A DNA stretch of 16,536 bases from VXNE01 sp964518405 (GTDB taxonomy: Bacteria > Pseudomonadota > Gammaproteobacteria > Pseudomonadales > Azotimanducaceae). This document shows, one piece after another, positions 8,595-16,536 of the stretch. The stretch spans positions 1-16,536 of the forward strand of contig CAZFGB010000248.1 in the NCBI GenBank assembly GCA_964518405.1. The letters run 5' to 3'. Position numbers and translations under genes: made by a program. Positions within the stretch are counted from its first letter, which is position 1. Each line of letters opens with the position of its first letter. The notes beneath the pieces were generated by a model. The model searched no databases. It saw only the letters and a list, made by a program, of their open reading frames with translations, and had not been told where the DNA came from.

Positions 8595-8852
8595 CGCTGT
8601 CGCTCCTGTGTTGGGGAGTGGCGAAGGCGGGCAAACCGCTCGGATCGGGGAACTCGCGCCCTCGCGGGCGCGGTGCGTTTTGCCGCTCGTCCACGGCGCG
8701 GGGCCGGGCACAGTCCGGGGCTCGCGACCGATGCGGTTCGGGTCAGTTTGGACTCGGGGACCTCGCGTCCGCCATTAAGTCAGACGACCACCGCCCGCCT
8801 TCGCATCACATTCTCGCCCAACCGCGCCATCGCGCAGCTCATTTCATGCTTC
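8595..8852 (-). other. 5' noncoding region of the IS110-type element
   Basis: About 260 nt upstream of the transposase with no convincing gene on either strand. It contains a 7-bp GC hairpin (CGCGCCC 8655-8661, GGGCGCG 8666-8672, 4-nt loop). It probably holds the transposase promoter and, in IS110-group members, would be the place of the guide RNA; I cannot tell which end serves that role here. Confidence 0.4.
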
Positions 8853-8867
8853 GGGGTGGCCGGCAAT
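8853..8867 (-). repeat. IS1111-type subterminal inverted repeat, right
   Basis: The complement reads ATTGCCGGCCACCCC, matching the left subterminal repeat with a 2-nt gap. It lies about 13-15 nt inside the inferred right end. Confidence 0.6.
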
Positions 8868-8881
8868 GCCGGCCATGATCG

Positions 8882-9601
8882 TTTGGAGGGGATACCCCCG
8901 ACGATCTCGGACCTGCAAGGATGCTGCCCCAGTGTCCGCAAGTGCTCGTGCGAAGTCTGTTCCGGTTGGACCCCAGCCTGCGGAGGAGAGTCTGGAGACT
9001 GGACAACGAACTGCCGTTCAGTTGGCTCCTTATTCCGCGGAAAGTCTGGCGTGAAGAGGCGGAATCAGCATACGCGGAACTCTGTGCCGACCTCGCTGGT
9101 GTAAACGACGCAGGGCGTCTTGCGAGCGAGCGCGTCTTGGCAATCCTCGGTGAGGGTACCGAGCGTGTCAGCGCTCTGGACACAGTTGCGACGGATGTTG
9201 GAATCGCCCTCGCGGGAGGCGCGTTGGACGAGTGGTTCGTTGATGCTGTTGTCGAGGAGCGGGACAGAAAGACGCAGGGCCATGTGAATGTCCTGGGGGG
9301 CTCAGGTGACTGGCCGCCGGGCTATGGCTGGGAGGAGTGGGAGGATGAGCTTGAGAGAGGCGAGTTTCTTTCGAAGCTGGGTCTGTGGCAGGTCAAGGAA
9401 GAGCATCGCGAGCGACAACCCACGTTTGACACGCCTGTGGCAGCGGCCTGGTGTTGTTTTTTCTCCCAACCGACCGCCCGGACCGTATTCCTCGTGCAGC
9501 GCATGCGGGCGCATGAGCCGGACTGGTTCGACATCGCATACAGGGCGGCTTGGTATCGATTGGCTCGCATTGAGGACAGGTTGAACAGAGGTCAGCAATG
9601 A
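8882..9601 (+). pseudogene. Operon gene B, 3' fragment (C-terminal ~239 residues)
   Basis: This is the tail of the STY4851/ECs_5259-like protein, separated from its 5' part by the IS110-type element. The frame reads TPDDLGPARMLPQCPQVLVR, then RLDPSLRRRVWRLDNELPFS and WLLIPRKVW. The last part is rich in Trp and acidic residues and ends with DIAYRAAWYRLARIEDRLN. The Met at 8921 could serve as a start but lies inside conserved-looking sequence and has no clear ribosome site, so I treat it as internal. Together with 4574-7160 it makes about 1,101 residues. The stop TGA (9599-9601) overlaps the helicase ATG (9598-9600) as ATGA, indicating translational coupling. The fragment alone is unlikely to be functional. 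Confidence 0.72.
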
Positions 9602-12600
9602 CAAGTACAACGCGGATTTCCGGGCTGGTCGAGGATCTCTCGCAGGGTTCGGGGCGCGCGATGATCTCCCAGTTGGGATTGCGGTCTCCGATCTTGCGGG
9701 AGCACTTGGCGGGACTCTATTCGCGCGAGCCGGGACGACCTGGAGCGCTGCTCGCGGATCCGGTGTTCGAAGGAGCTTTCGGTTGGAAGCTCGCGGATGC
9801 GGACATGGGTGGGCTCTCAACGACCGGCCTCTTGAGCGAAGAGCTGGTCTCGGCCATGGACAAACCGCCGCGGAATCATCGGGAGCATGCGTTCCCGCGA
9901 AGTCGCAAGCCGTTTGAGCACCAAGAAGAATGTTGGAAGTTGCTGCTTGACGATGACCCGCGGTCAGTGCTGGTGTCGAGCGGGACAGGCTCTGGGAAAA
10001 CAGAGTGCTTTCTTGTTCCGATTCTTGAGGATTTGGTACGGGAAAAGGCGGCCAGGGGCTATTTGGATGGCGTGAGAGCATTGTTTCTGTATCCGCTCAA
10101 CGCATTGATAAACAGTCAGCGGGAAAGGCTACGCGCGTGGTGCAGCGCGTTCGCGCCGGACATCCGGTTCTGTCTCTACAACGGCGAGACGCGAAACACC
10201 GTCCCCGCGCATGAGCAGGTGAGGGTCGAGGCGGAACAGCTTTCTCGGACGGCGTTGCGGGCCAATCCTCCGCCGCTGCTGGTGACGAACTCGACGATGC
10301 TCGAGTACATGCTAGTGCGAATGGAGGACCGACCGATTCTTGAGAAGTCTAGAGGCGGGCTGCGTTGGATCGTGTTGGACGAGGCCCACACCTACATCGG
10401 GTCGCAGGCCGCCGAAATGGCCCTGCTTCTGCGGCGAGTGATGCACGGGTTCGATGTGGATCCGTCGAAGGTGCGGTTCGTGGCCACTTCGGCGACGATC
10501 GGCGGCGCCGATTCGGTCGCTGAGCTCAGGGGTTTTCTTTCCGACGTCTCGGGAGCGCGACCGGATCGTGTTCACGTCGTAACGGGGGAGCAGTTCGTGC
10601 CGCATCTCCCTGCGCGAGGGTACGAAGTGGGCTCACGGAGTCGGGCGGATGACTAGGGCTGCGGTCTGTACGACGCCCTTTGCCATGATGCTTCCGCTCG
10701 AGCACTGAGGTCGGCATTGGCAACTGGACCCGCGAGACTGAGCACTATCTGTCGGCGAACCGGCTTGAGGAGTGAAGAAGCAACTGCGCTGCTGGAGAAG
10801 GCCTGCGTGGCACGGAATGGGGACGATGTTTTCCTGCCGTTGCGGGTCCACCTGTTTCACAGGGCGCAGGGTGGACTGTGGGCGTGCGTCAATCGTGACT
10901 GCGGCGCGGCTCCGCGAGTCCGGGAGGAGGACGGTTGGGGCTTCGGTTCGTTGTTCGTCGAACGGCGCACTCAATGTGAGCACTGCGACTATCCGGTGTT
11001 CGAGATTGTAGCTTGCAGCGAGTGTGGACAGCACTACTTGTCGGCCGAGGAGACCGTCTCGGCGGAGGACGGCACTCAGAAGCTGTCGCCCCCTGCGGGT
11101 GCCCCTGACATCGATGAATTCGAGCTGGACGTCGACACGGACGAGGACGAACTGGAGGAACCACCGTCGTTTTCGGCCGCGATTAGGCGACTGGTGTGCG
11201 GTGGCGAGTACGGAAAAACAGCTGTGGAAGATTGGCGCATCGATAGGGACGGCACTTTGACGCGAGACGGAGTAGGGGTTTCAGTTGCGTTGGCGCCATT
11301 GGGCGCGAGGCTCGTTTGTACACGTTGCGAAGCGAAAGACAGACGACGGCTGTTTCGCGAGCTTCGGATCGGCGCGCCGTTCGCGCTGTCGACGATCGTG
11401 CCGACCGCGTTGGCACACACGCCTCCGAAAGGCGGACCAAGCTTGCCGAGCGACGGGCGCAGACTTCTGGGATTCACCGACTCGCGTCAGGGCTCGGCGC
11501 GTTTGGCTGTGAGGCTCCAGCAGGAAGCCGAGCGAAACAGGGTGCGGAGCGTGCTGTACCACGCACTTGCGGCTGCGCGGTCGACAGGGGACACGACGGG
11601 ACTGGAAAGGGACATCGCGATTCTCCGCGACGCTCTGGAGGCAAGCGGGAGTTCGGGTCTACGTTCGATGTTGGCGGACAAGGAACGTGAGTTGGATGCC
11701 ATACGGGCGTCGTCGCAGGTGGGGACTCTGTCTTGGGATGAAGCCGTCAACGCGCTGGTTGGGGACTCGAGCCTCCGCGACATGCACCAAGTGTTCCGTG
11801 ACGTGACCGGTACCGCGCAGTCGGAGCGGGACTTCGCGAGCTTCTGTCTATACCGTGAGTTCTTTCGCCGTCCGAAACGGATGAACTCGGCCGAGACGAT
11901 GGGCTTGATGTCCCTCCGGTACCCCGCGCTGGAGCGAGTGGACCCGCCGGCGTGCTGGCCGTTGGCTGAAGAGAGCTGGACCGACTTTCTTAAGCTGGTC
12001 GTGGATTTCTTTCTCCGGGACATCAGCGCCGTCGATGTGGAGGACGACTATCTTCGATGGATGGGCGTGCTGGTGCGCAAGCGTTACGTTCAGGGCCCGG
12101 GCCACGGCCAGGGTCTTTCGGTACGCCAACGACGTTGGCCGTCCTGGCAGCCAGGGAGGGCGACTTCGCGCCTGCCCCGTATCCTTCAACATGCGGCGGG
12201 GCTCGACGAGTCGCAATCGAGTGTCGATCGCGTGAACTCGGTGCTGGCAAGTGCGTGGGAAGCGTTGCGCGGTTGCTTGCAACAGATGGCGGATGGCTAT
12301 GTGCTCCGTCTACGCGAGACTGCGGAATTGAGCGAGGTGCGCTCTGCAGAGGTTTGTCCTTACACGGCGCGAGTATTGGACACGACTCTGCAGGGGCTGT
12401 CGCCCTACATGCCGGCAAAAGGCCAGTTGGAGAAGTGCCAGCCGTTCGTACCTCCGAGGGTGCCCAAGGCGTACTGGCGAGATGAGAGGGGTCGGGTCGC
12501 GGATCGTCGGGAGGTCCAGGCATGGTTGGAAGGCGACCCCGACGTTGTTGCGGCACGGTCCCTCGGGGTGTGGTCGAATCTAAACGACCGAGTGGTGGCG

Positions 12601-14526
12601 AATGCGCCGTATTTTGAGGTGGCGGAGCACTCCGCGCAGATCGACGGCCCTCGGCTGCGCGAACTCGAAGCGCGGTTCAAAGAAGGCAAATTGAACGTGC
12701 TGAGTTGCTCGACGACCATGGAGATGGGCGTGGACATCGGCGGATTGGCGGCTGTCGTTATGAACAACGCGCCGCCCAGTTCGGCGAACTACCGCCAGCG
12801 GGCTGGACGCGCGGGGCGGCGGGGCGAAGGGTTGTCGTTCGCTGTGACGCTGTGTCCGAGCACACCGCACGGTGAACAGGTATTCAGAAACCCGCTGTGG
12901 CCGTTTACTTCCCGGATTGCCGTGCCGAAGGTCGCGTTGGACAGCGGTCGGTTGGTCCAACGGCATGTCAATTCGATGTGCCTGGGTACGTTTCTTGAAG
13001 GTCGGGATGCCCGACGGCTGAAGACGGGCTGGTTTTTCCAGCATGATGGAGTTGCACCGAGCCCAGGTGAACAGTTCATCATGTGGTGCGAGCAAGGCGC
13101 GCTTGCCAACGTTCGTTTGACGGGAGGGCTAAGGCGCTTGGTGGCTGGCACGGCGCTAGAGGCGTCAACAACCCGAGCTTTGTTGGAGGCGGTGGCCATT
13201 GCCATAGGACGTGCGATGGACGGTTGGCAGCGGGAGGTCGCGGCATTGCGCGCGGATGCTGCGGAGTTCGGAGACGGCGACGACAAGGCACCGGCTGTGC
13301 TTGCCATCGACCGGCAGTTGCAGCGCCTGGAGGGTGAATACCTGTTGGGAGAACTGGCGAACCGGCAGTTTCTGCCGGGGTACGGGTTCCCGAACGGCAT
13401 CGTCTCTTTCAACACCCTCACGGCGACCGAGTTGAGTAGATCGCGAAGGCGCAGGGATGGGGAGGACCGGGAGAGTTTTTCTGGGAAGCGATTGGGGTAT
13501 CCGTCTAGACAAATGGAACTCGCGATTAGGGAGTACGCGCCTGGGGCAGAAGTGACCATAGACGGGCGGGTGTACGAATCTGGCGGAGTGACCTTGAACT
13601 GGCACATCCCGCCGAACGTCGAGCACGTCAACGAGGTACAGGCGATCGGATACGTTTGGCGTTGCCGATCATGCAACGCCACTGGAGATGCGCGTATTGA
13701 GTTAGATGGCTGTCCCAACTGTGAGGGCCGGGTTGAGTCAAGGAAGTACCTTGAACCCGCAGGGTTCGCGGTCGACATTCGTCATTCACCGCATAACAAC
13801 GTGATTACGCCGAACTACATTCCCGTTGAGGCGCCATGGATTAGCTGCCCTACCGCTGAATGGTCCGCGATGGGAGTCCCTTGCGACGGAAGGTTTCGGT
13901 ATTCAGACGTTGGCCACCTATTCCACGGTAGCCGGGGTGCGCACGGTTTTGGCTACGCCGTCTGCTTGCGTTGTGGGCGGGCAGCTTCGGAGTCTGGCCA
14001 TTGGTACGAAACCGACACGCCCGTATCCCTAGGTCCGGGCCACCTGAGGTTGCGGGGCGGTAGGGACCGCGATGGTGCGAGCGGATGCGACGGTCGAGAC
14101 TTCGCCATACAGCGAGGACTGTCGCTCGGCGGTAGTCGATATACAGACGTGTTCGAGTTGCAGATCGCTAGTCTGACGGACGATGTCGCCGCGTTGTCAA
14201 TCGGTGTCGCGCTGCGTTCGGCCTTCTGTCGTTTGATGGGAATTCAGGACGACGAAGTCGGGGTCACCGTTCGGCAAGCCCAGGCTGCGGACGGAAAGGT
14301 GTGCCAGTCGGTTTTTCTCTACGACATGGCGGCGGGGGGCAACGGCTACGTGGCAGCGCTTCGCGAACATGTTGGCGTGGCGCTCAGGGGATCGTTAGAC
14401 TTGCTCGACTGCGCGAGGAAGTGCGATGCAGCTTGTCATGCATGCCTACTGACGTTTGGCAGCCAATTCGAAGTGGAGCGATTGGACAGGCACAGGGCAT
14501 TGGATTTGGCACGGAACTGGTGGTGA
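9598..14526 (+). pseudogene. Operon gene C: large DEAH-box helicase with DUF1998 C-terminus, in-frame TAG at codon 353
   Basis: A superfamily 2 helicase of 1,642 codons, interrupted once. RecA domain 1 has Walker A GTGSGKTE (129-136), motif Ia YPLNALINSQRERL, DEAH (261-264) and SAT (298-300). Codon 353 (10654-10656) is TAG. The same frame then continues without another stop: GLYDALCHDASARALRSAL, a Cys cluster (430, 435, 460, 463, 473, 476), GFTDSRQGSARLAVRLQQEA, motif V GVDIGG (1044-1049) and motif VI QRAGRAGR (1067-1074). A second CxxC pair (1356/1359, 1372/1375) precedes the DUF1998 end YDMAAGGNGYV with Cys 1605, 1609, 1613 and 1616. With TAG read as stop, the product is a 352-residue RecA1 fragment; the rest has only a TTG (10717) without a clear ribosome site. 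Relatives include DUF1998 helicases of defence systems such as Druantia DruE. The ATGA overlap and AGAGG site support the start. Confidence 0.85.
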
Positions 14527-14544
14527 ATTCAGCGTCGGAAGCGA

Positions 14545-14798
14545 ATGTCGGTGATTCAGTCAAAGACTGAGGAATGGCCGTGGGAATGGGCAAGCACCGG
14601 AGGCTGTGGTGGTGCTGTGCCGCGTCGAGGAATGGAGTATCAAGGTCAAGCGCCCGTTTCTCTTCTTTGCCAAACCGCCACAACCATCGTTGGGTAGTAC
14701 GGCTGGACGAAGTTGACCTCGGCAAGGGAAAGCGCAGCCTTGTCAAAGGCGGGAAGCTCGATCCCGTCTTCCAGATCACCGTACCGGAGTCGTTCTGA
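14545..14798 (+). pseudogene. Possible small fourth gene of the operon, split over three frames
   Basis: Three overlapping frames each hold a protein-like piece in order. Frame 1 begins MSVIQSKTEEWPWEW at 14545. Frame 2 (open 14555-14716) holds APEAVVVLCRVEEWSIKVKR followed by PFLFFAKPPQP. Frame 3 ends RWVVRLDEVDLGKGKRSL and GGKLDPVFQITVPESF at the TGA 14796-14798. Two single-base insertions would account for the shifts and give about 83 residues. No family is recognised. It follows the helicase stop by 18 nt, so it is either a fourth gene or a decayed helicase tail. A single 74-codon frame from ATG 14574 also exists, but its first half looks unlike protein. Confidence 0.4.
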
Positions 14799-14822
14799 AC
14801 GGACGGCACCGTCGGTGGACGC

Positions 14823-14879
14823 GCGGCTCCTCCTCGAATATTCTTTCCGGCATTGAGGAAAGATAACTAGAGGAGCCGC
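14823..14879 (+). promoter_or_regulatory. Nested inverted repeats covering the antitoxin ribosome-binding site
   Basis: An outer perfect 10-bp inverted repeat, GCGGCTCCTC (14823-14832) and GAGGAGCCGC (14870-14879), includes the Shine-Dalgarno GAGGAG of the next gene. Inside it lies a 7-bp repeat, TCTTTCC (14842-14848) and GGAAAGA (14857-14863), with an 8-nt spacer. In RNA the outer stem would sequester the ribosome site. In DNA either palindrome could be the operator of the autoregulated antitoxin. Confidence 0.55.
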
Positions 14880-14880
14880 T

Positions 14881-15489
14881 ATGGATCCCACCCTGTCGGC
14901 GAACGAGGCGGCTTGTGTCACTGGCGTGCCCCTCAAGCAGGTGCATCGCATCATCGACGCCGGCGTGCTGGGTGCCGCCGGTGGCGGCGATGGGCGCGGC
15001 CGCGCGGTCCATTGCGACGCACTGGTGGGGCTTAAGCTTGCCCACAACACGATGGATCTTCTCACGCTCGACGGACGGCGGCGCCTAGTGCGCTATCTTC
15101 TAGACCATCCTGAGACGGCGACGGCGCGCGAGCGCGACCTGTCCGTGGATGTGCGGGCGATGAAGGGCGAGGTGAGCAGAGGCCTTTCCATGCTTTCGCG
15201 CGCTCGCGATGCGGTCGAGCGCGACGAGGCTGTGCGATTGGGGACGCCGTGCTTCAAGGGAACCCGCATTCCGGTTCACGACATCGCCGACATGCTCGCG
15301 AACGGTGACGGTGCAAGGTCAATCCATGAAGCGTTTCCGCAGCTCTCGGAGTCGCAGATCGAGTTGGCTGCGACCTATGCGCGGGCCTATCCCCGCCGCG
15401 GGCGGCCCCGCAGGGAGTCTTTCTGGCGCGCGCGCAAGCCCGCCATGACGAGGAAGACCGCCCTCGACGACCTGCCCGCCGCGCGTTGA
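14881..15489 (+). CDS. DUF433-domain antitoxin (VapB-like) with N-terminal helix-turn-helix
   Basis: A 202-residue protein. The N-terminus, LSANEAACVTGVPLKQVHRI, looks like a helix-turn-helix that binds DNA. Residues ~113-172 form a DUF433 domain: AVRLGTPCFKGTRIPVHDIA, then MLANGDGARSIHEAFPQLSE and IELAATYARAYP. A basic tail, RRGRPRRESFWRARKPA, follows. DUF433 proteins pair with DUF5615 PIN-like toxins, and such a gene follows directly with an overlapping start. GAGGAG lies 5 nt before the ATG, inside a 10-bp inverted repeat that may control translation or be an operator. The pair is intact, unlike the operon upstream. Expected role: neutralise the toxin and repress the pair's own transcription. 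Confidence 0.88.
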   Translation: MDPTLSANEAACVTGVPLKQVHRIIDAGVLGAAGGGDGRGRAVHCDALVGLKLAHNTMDLLTLDGRRRLVRYLLDHPETATARERDLSVDVRAMKGEVSRGLSMLSRARDAVERDEAVRLGTPCFKGTRIPVHDIADMLANGDGARSIHEAFPQLSESQIELAATYARAYPRRGRPRRESFWRARKPAMTRKTALDDLPAAR

Positions 15490-15875
15490 AGTTCCTCATC
15501 GACGAATGTCTCAGCCCCAGCCTCGCAGCTATCGCCCGCGAGCGCGGATTCCCGGAATCGACACATGTGACTTGGCTCGGTCTCCGGTCCCGTGAGGATT
15601 GGGCCCTGGTCCGGCGTGCGGTAGACGACGGATACGCCTTGGTGACCCACAACAGTACCGACTTCACGGTCTTGTTGGAACGCGAGCCGCTCCATCCCGG
15701 GCTGGTCTGTTTGAATGTGGCGTACCGTCTCATGCGCCTCGACGTTCAGCGGAATCTCTTTGAATACGCCTTGACGACCCTCGGGGATGCCGGCCTTGCC
15801 GGGCAGGTTCTGGAGGTTGCGCTCCGGACCGACAGGACCGTTCGGGTCGACTGGTATGCGTCAGGGCCTGAGTAG
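15486..15875 (+). CDS. DUF5615 PIN-like toxin (VapC-like)
   Basis: A 129-residue protein opening MKFLIDECLSPSLAAIARER, the DUF5615 PIN-like start with acidic residues D6 and E7. The second acidic site is D59 in VTHNSTDF, where relatives usually have VTxNxxDF. PIN-like toxins are metal-dependent RNases that need these carboxylates. The start is TTG at 15486, which overlaps the antitoxin stop as TTGA, so translation is coupled and starts inefficiently, consistent with excess antitoxin. No better start exists nearby. It ends with TAG at 15873-15875, showing that TAG is used as an ordinary stop here. The target RNA is unknown. Confidence 0.88.
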   Translation: MKFLIDECLSPSLAAIARERGFPESTHVTWLGLRSREDWALVRRAVDDGYALVTHNSTDFTVLLEREPLHPGLVCLNVAYRLMRLDVQRNLFEYALTTLGDAGLAGQVLEVALRTDRTVRVDWYASGPE

Positions 15876-15905
15876 CCAAGCGGGCAGGCAGCGATCAGCC
15901 GCCCG

Positions 15906-16536
15906 TCAGCGCCCCATCGCCGCGGGCGACAGAAAGACCGGAAACTCCGCCCGCACCCGCGCGTCGATTTCGTCGCCGACGTGCCGCGGCACGTGGGCGG
16001 CGAGGATATCCCGTGTCTTTTTGATTGCCTCCTGCAGCAGCACCGGCTTGCCCAGTTCCTCCCAGACGTTCGGGCTGGTGCGGTCGCTGAAGTCCGGATA
16101 GAAGTACTCGCTCTGCATCACCTGCAGGGTGTTCGCCGATCCCAGGTAATGGCCTTCCCCGCTGCTGCAGATCTGTTCGATCTCGGCGAAGCTCAACGGG
16201 TCCGAGTTGACTTCGATCCCGCGGGTGGCGCGTCCGACAGCTCCGAGCAGGTCGTTGTCGAGCATCAGGCTTTCGGGGCACGTGCCCAACAGGCTGGCGT
16301 ACATGCCGGCGGCTTCGTAGACGATGTTCGCCTCGGACAGGGCGGCTGCCAGCACCGTTGCGCCGGCCTGGCCGGCCGACAGCAGCAATACGGGCATGCC
16401 GCCCTCCACCGCGACGCGCAGGCACTCGAGGGCATCGGTGGCGAACTTGAGCGGCGGCACCACGAAGCAGTTGGACTGGCTGACAAAGGGGCGCGCCCGC
16501 CACTCGGCCTCGCCGCCGGCGATCATGTGCAGCATC
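15906..16536 (-). CDS. MttB/MtgB-family (trimethylamine/glycine betaine) methyltransferase, C-terminal part
   Basis: This gene enters from the right edge and ends at 15906, so only its last ~210 residues are visible of ~500 typical for the family. IAGGEAEWRARPFVSQSNCF and VPPLKFATDALECLRVAVEG are family signatures, followed by GMPVLLLSAGQAGAT, RGIEVNSDPLSFAEI and the C-terminal YFYPDFSDRTSPNVWEEL. MttB-family enzymes move a methyl group from a quaternary or tertiary amine to a corrinoid protein. Members without pyrrolysine, such as MtgB, use glycine betaine. The visible part has no in-frame TAG. With the GcvT/dimethylglycine-dehydrogenase-like gene at the left edge it suggests a methylated-amine catabolic locus. 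It is convergent with the toxin gene, 30 bp away, with no clear terminator between. Confidence 0.88.
   Translation of the reverse strand, partial: MLHMIAGGEAEWRARPFVSQSNCFVVPPLKFATDALECLRVAVEGGMPVLLLSAGQAGATVLAAALSEANIVYEAAGMYASLLGTCPESLMLDNDLLGAVGRATRGIEVNSDPLSFAEIEQICSSGEGHYLGSANTLQVMQSEYFYPDFSDRTSPNVWEELGKPVLLQEAIKKTRDILAAHVPRHVGDEIDARVRAEFPVFLSPAAMGR

Larger units (their letters stand above)
7161..8882 (-). mobile_element. IS110-family (IS1111-like) insertion sequence, ~1.72 kb, inserted in gene B
   Basis: The element carries one minus-strand transposase and noncoding ends of about 163 nt (3' side) and 288 nt (5' side). Subterminal inverted repeats, ATTGCCGG(GG)CCACCC at 7164-7179 and its complement at 8853-8867, are a feature of the IS1111 group. 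No flanking target duplication is seen, as usual for this family. The exact ends are inferred: the two halves of gene B are in the same frame, and removing 1,722 bp between GT dinucleotides at 7159-7160 and 8881-8882 joins LTDMMLCLP to FGGDTPDDLGPARMLP without a stop. An error of a few bases in either boundary is possible. Confidence 0.8.

Noticed and set aside
7141..8879. CATGAT plus GTTTG similarity on both sides of the IS110-type element as a target duplication
   Set aside because: The spacing between the shared words differs on the two sides, and joining at either word breaks the reading frame of gene B; probably chance.
7290..9104. A 604-codon plus-strand open frame across the IS110-type element
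   Set aside because: It is antisense to an intact, motif-complete transposase and has the low-complexity composition of a shadow frame.
77..10656. Pyrrolysine or general TAG recoding to explain the two in-frame TAG codons
   Set aside because: TAG is the normal stop of gene A (4539-4541) and of the DUF5615 toxin (15873-15875). The Tyr site in the GcvT-like gene and the linker site in the helicase are not known pyrrolysine positions, and no pyl gene is in the window.

Overview
The window is GC-rich DNA that looks proteobacterial, perhaps alphaproteobacterial. That guess rests on GC-rich codon usage and on the two flanking metabolic gene families. Nothing in the window fixes the species.

Layout. 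Both edges carry one-carbon/methylamine metabolism genes. On the left is the 3' end of a GcvT/dimethylglycine-dehydrogenase-like gene with an in-frame TAG. On the right, on the minus strand, is the C-terminal part of an MttB/MtgB-family methyltransferase. Between them lies about 15 kb of accessory DNA: (1) a RelB/DinJ antitoxin whose YafQ-like toxin is reduced to its first ~25 codons; (2) a large three-gene operon, 1075-14526, with a possible small fourth gene; (3) an intact-looking DUF433/DUF5615 (VapBC-like) toxin-antitoxin pair at 14881-15875.

The central operon is the main feature. With its insertions removed it reads as: gene A, 756 aa, helical repeats plus a C-terminal DUF2325-like domain; gene B, about 1,101 aa, resembling from memory the STY4851/ECs_5259 family of unknown function; and gene C, 1,642 codons, a DEAH helicase with zinc ribbons and a DUF1998 C-terminus. 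B and C overlap by ATGA and A ends just before B. The arrangement resembles helicase-based anti-phage or foreign-DNA-control operons (the enterobacterial yjiT / ECs_5259 / helicase set; Druantia-type helicases are a comparison), so a defence role is inferred.

Every gene of this operon is damaged, each by a separate lesion. Gene A carries a 1,192-bp IS5-group element with a CTAG target duplication. Gene B carries a ~1.72-kb IS110/IS1111-type element. Gene C has an in-frame TAG at codon 353. The possible fourth gene is split over three frames. Removing either element restores the reading frame exactly, so the losses look recent. The window reads as a recently inactivated defence island, bordered by one decayed and one apparently functional toxin-antitoxin system, in a methylated-amine catabolism locus. 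No tRNA, rRNA or CRISPR array was seen.
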